A stretch of DNA of 42,313 bases from Deltaproteobacteria bacterium (GTDB lineage Bacteria > Desulfobacterota > Binatia > Binatales > Binataceae), in the NCBI GenBank assembly GCA_003135135.1, contig PLDK01000011.1, positions 1 to 42,313 on the forward strand. Reading direction: 5' to 3'. A program made the position numbers and the translations under genes. Below are positions 42,189-42,313 of the stretch, one piece after another. A model generated the notes under the pieces. It had not been told where the DNA came from. It saw only the letters and a program-made list of their open reading frames with translations, and made no database searches. How positions within the stretch are numbered: position 1 is the first letter of the stretch; each line of letters begins with the position of its first letter.

Positions 42189-42313
42189 TCAGGCAGCCAG
42201 ATCGAACAGCTGGTCGATGAACTGATTCTGTTTGCGAACATCATTGCCGCAGACCCAGCGCGCCTGCCCCTTCCGGATCATGTGCATTGCCTCTGGCCTG
42301 CACCCCGAAAACT
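42189..42313 (-). mobile_element. IS6-family transposase, C-terminal part
   Basis: The minus-strand frame running in from the window edge reads EAMHMIRKGQARWV, then CGNDVRKQNQFIDQLFDLAA and a stop at 42189. The MHMIRKGQ...FIxxLFxLAA ending is diagnostic of IS6-family DDE transposases. The rest of the gene is beyond the window, so whether the element is complete is unknown. Confidence 0.88.

Overview
The window reads as chromosomal DNA from a GC-rich, Gram-negative bacterium with much acyl-CoA metabolism. A TonB-dependent receptor, a Tat-exported oxidase, periplasmic proteins and a lipoprotein argue for an outer membrane. FixC/FixX, several MaoC dehydratases, a B12-dependent acyl-CoA mutase, acyl-CoA ligase and dehydrogenase genes, and integrase- and IS6-type transposon remnants suggest an uncultured soil or subsurface lineage. 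A Binatota-like or deltaproteobacterial relative is my guess from gene content only. No rRNA, tRNA or CRISPR array was seen.

Layout. 1-1.3 kb holds decayed mobile DNA: a serine-recombinase tail and an integrase-type transposase fragment. 1.5-3.1 kb has a small basic protein and a two-subunit MaoC dehydratase. 3.3-11.6 kb (minus strand) is a tight eight-gene operon: acyl-ACP desaturase, type III polyketide synthase, FAD-dependent reductase, ABC ATPase, ABC permease, haem-binding lipoprotein, class III aminotransferase and YceI-like lipid-binding protein. This looks like a complete make-modify-export cassette for an amino-modified polyketide lipid and is the best candidate for an undescribed system. 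Upstream is a secreted cysteine-containing protein and, divergently, a histidine kinase/sigma-54 activator pair (12.6-15.4 kb). The kinase is frameshifted at its last motif. Sigma-54-like promoter matches and dyads lie between the divergent units.

15.4-20.9 kb carries an IS scar, an acetolactate-synthase-like enzyme, a Tat-exported FAD oxidase and an enoyl-CoA-hydratase-family protein. 21.2-28.9 kb (plus strand) is an acyl-CoA catabolic region. It begins with a two-subunit B12 acyl-CoA mutase whose substrate-site residues differ from every characterised type I know. A perfect hairpin follows, then thiolase, acyl-CoA ligase, nitroreductase-family protein, acyl-CoA dehydrogenase and a MaoC subunit cut off by a palindrome-rich insertion.

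29.4-35.2 kb (minus) encodes a 1447-residue secreted beta-propeller/HYDIN-like protein, small secreted proteins and a short BlaI-type regulator. An unannotated 50-codon GTG-start gene overlaps its neighbour through ATGA. Divergent from these is a TonB receptor (35.5-37.7 kb). 37.9-41.9 kb (minus) is a fixC-fixX-led operon with a small protein, a nitroreductase-like 451-residue protein and a helical phasin-like protein. The right edge is an SDR gene stub cut by an IS6-family element.

Four copies of a ~48-bp sequence starting TGTG, one in front of an integrase fragment, are scattered through intergenic DNA and look like solo IS ends.
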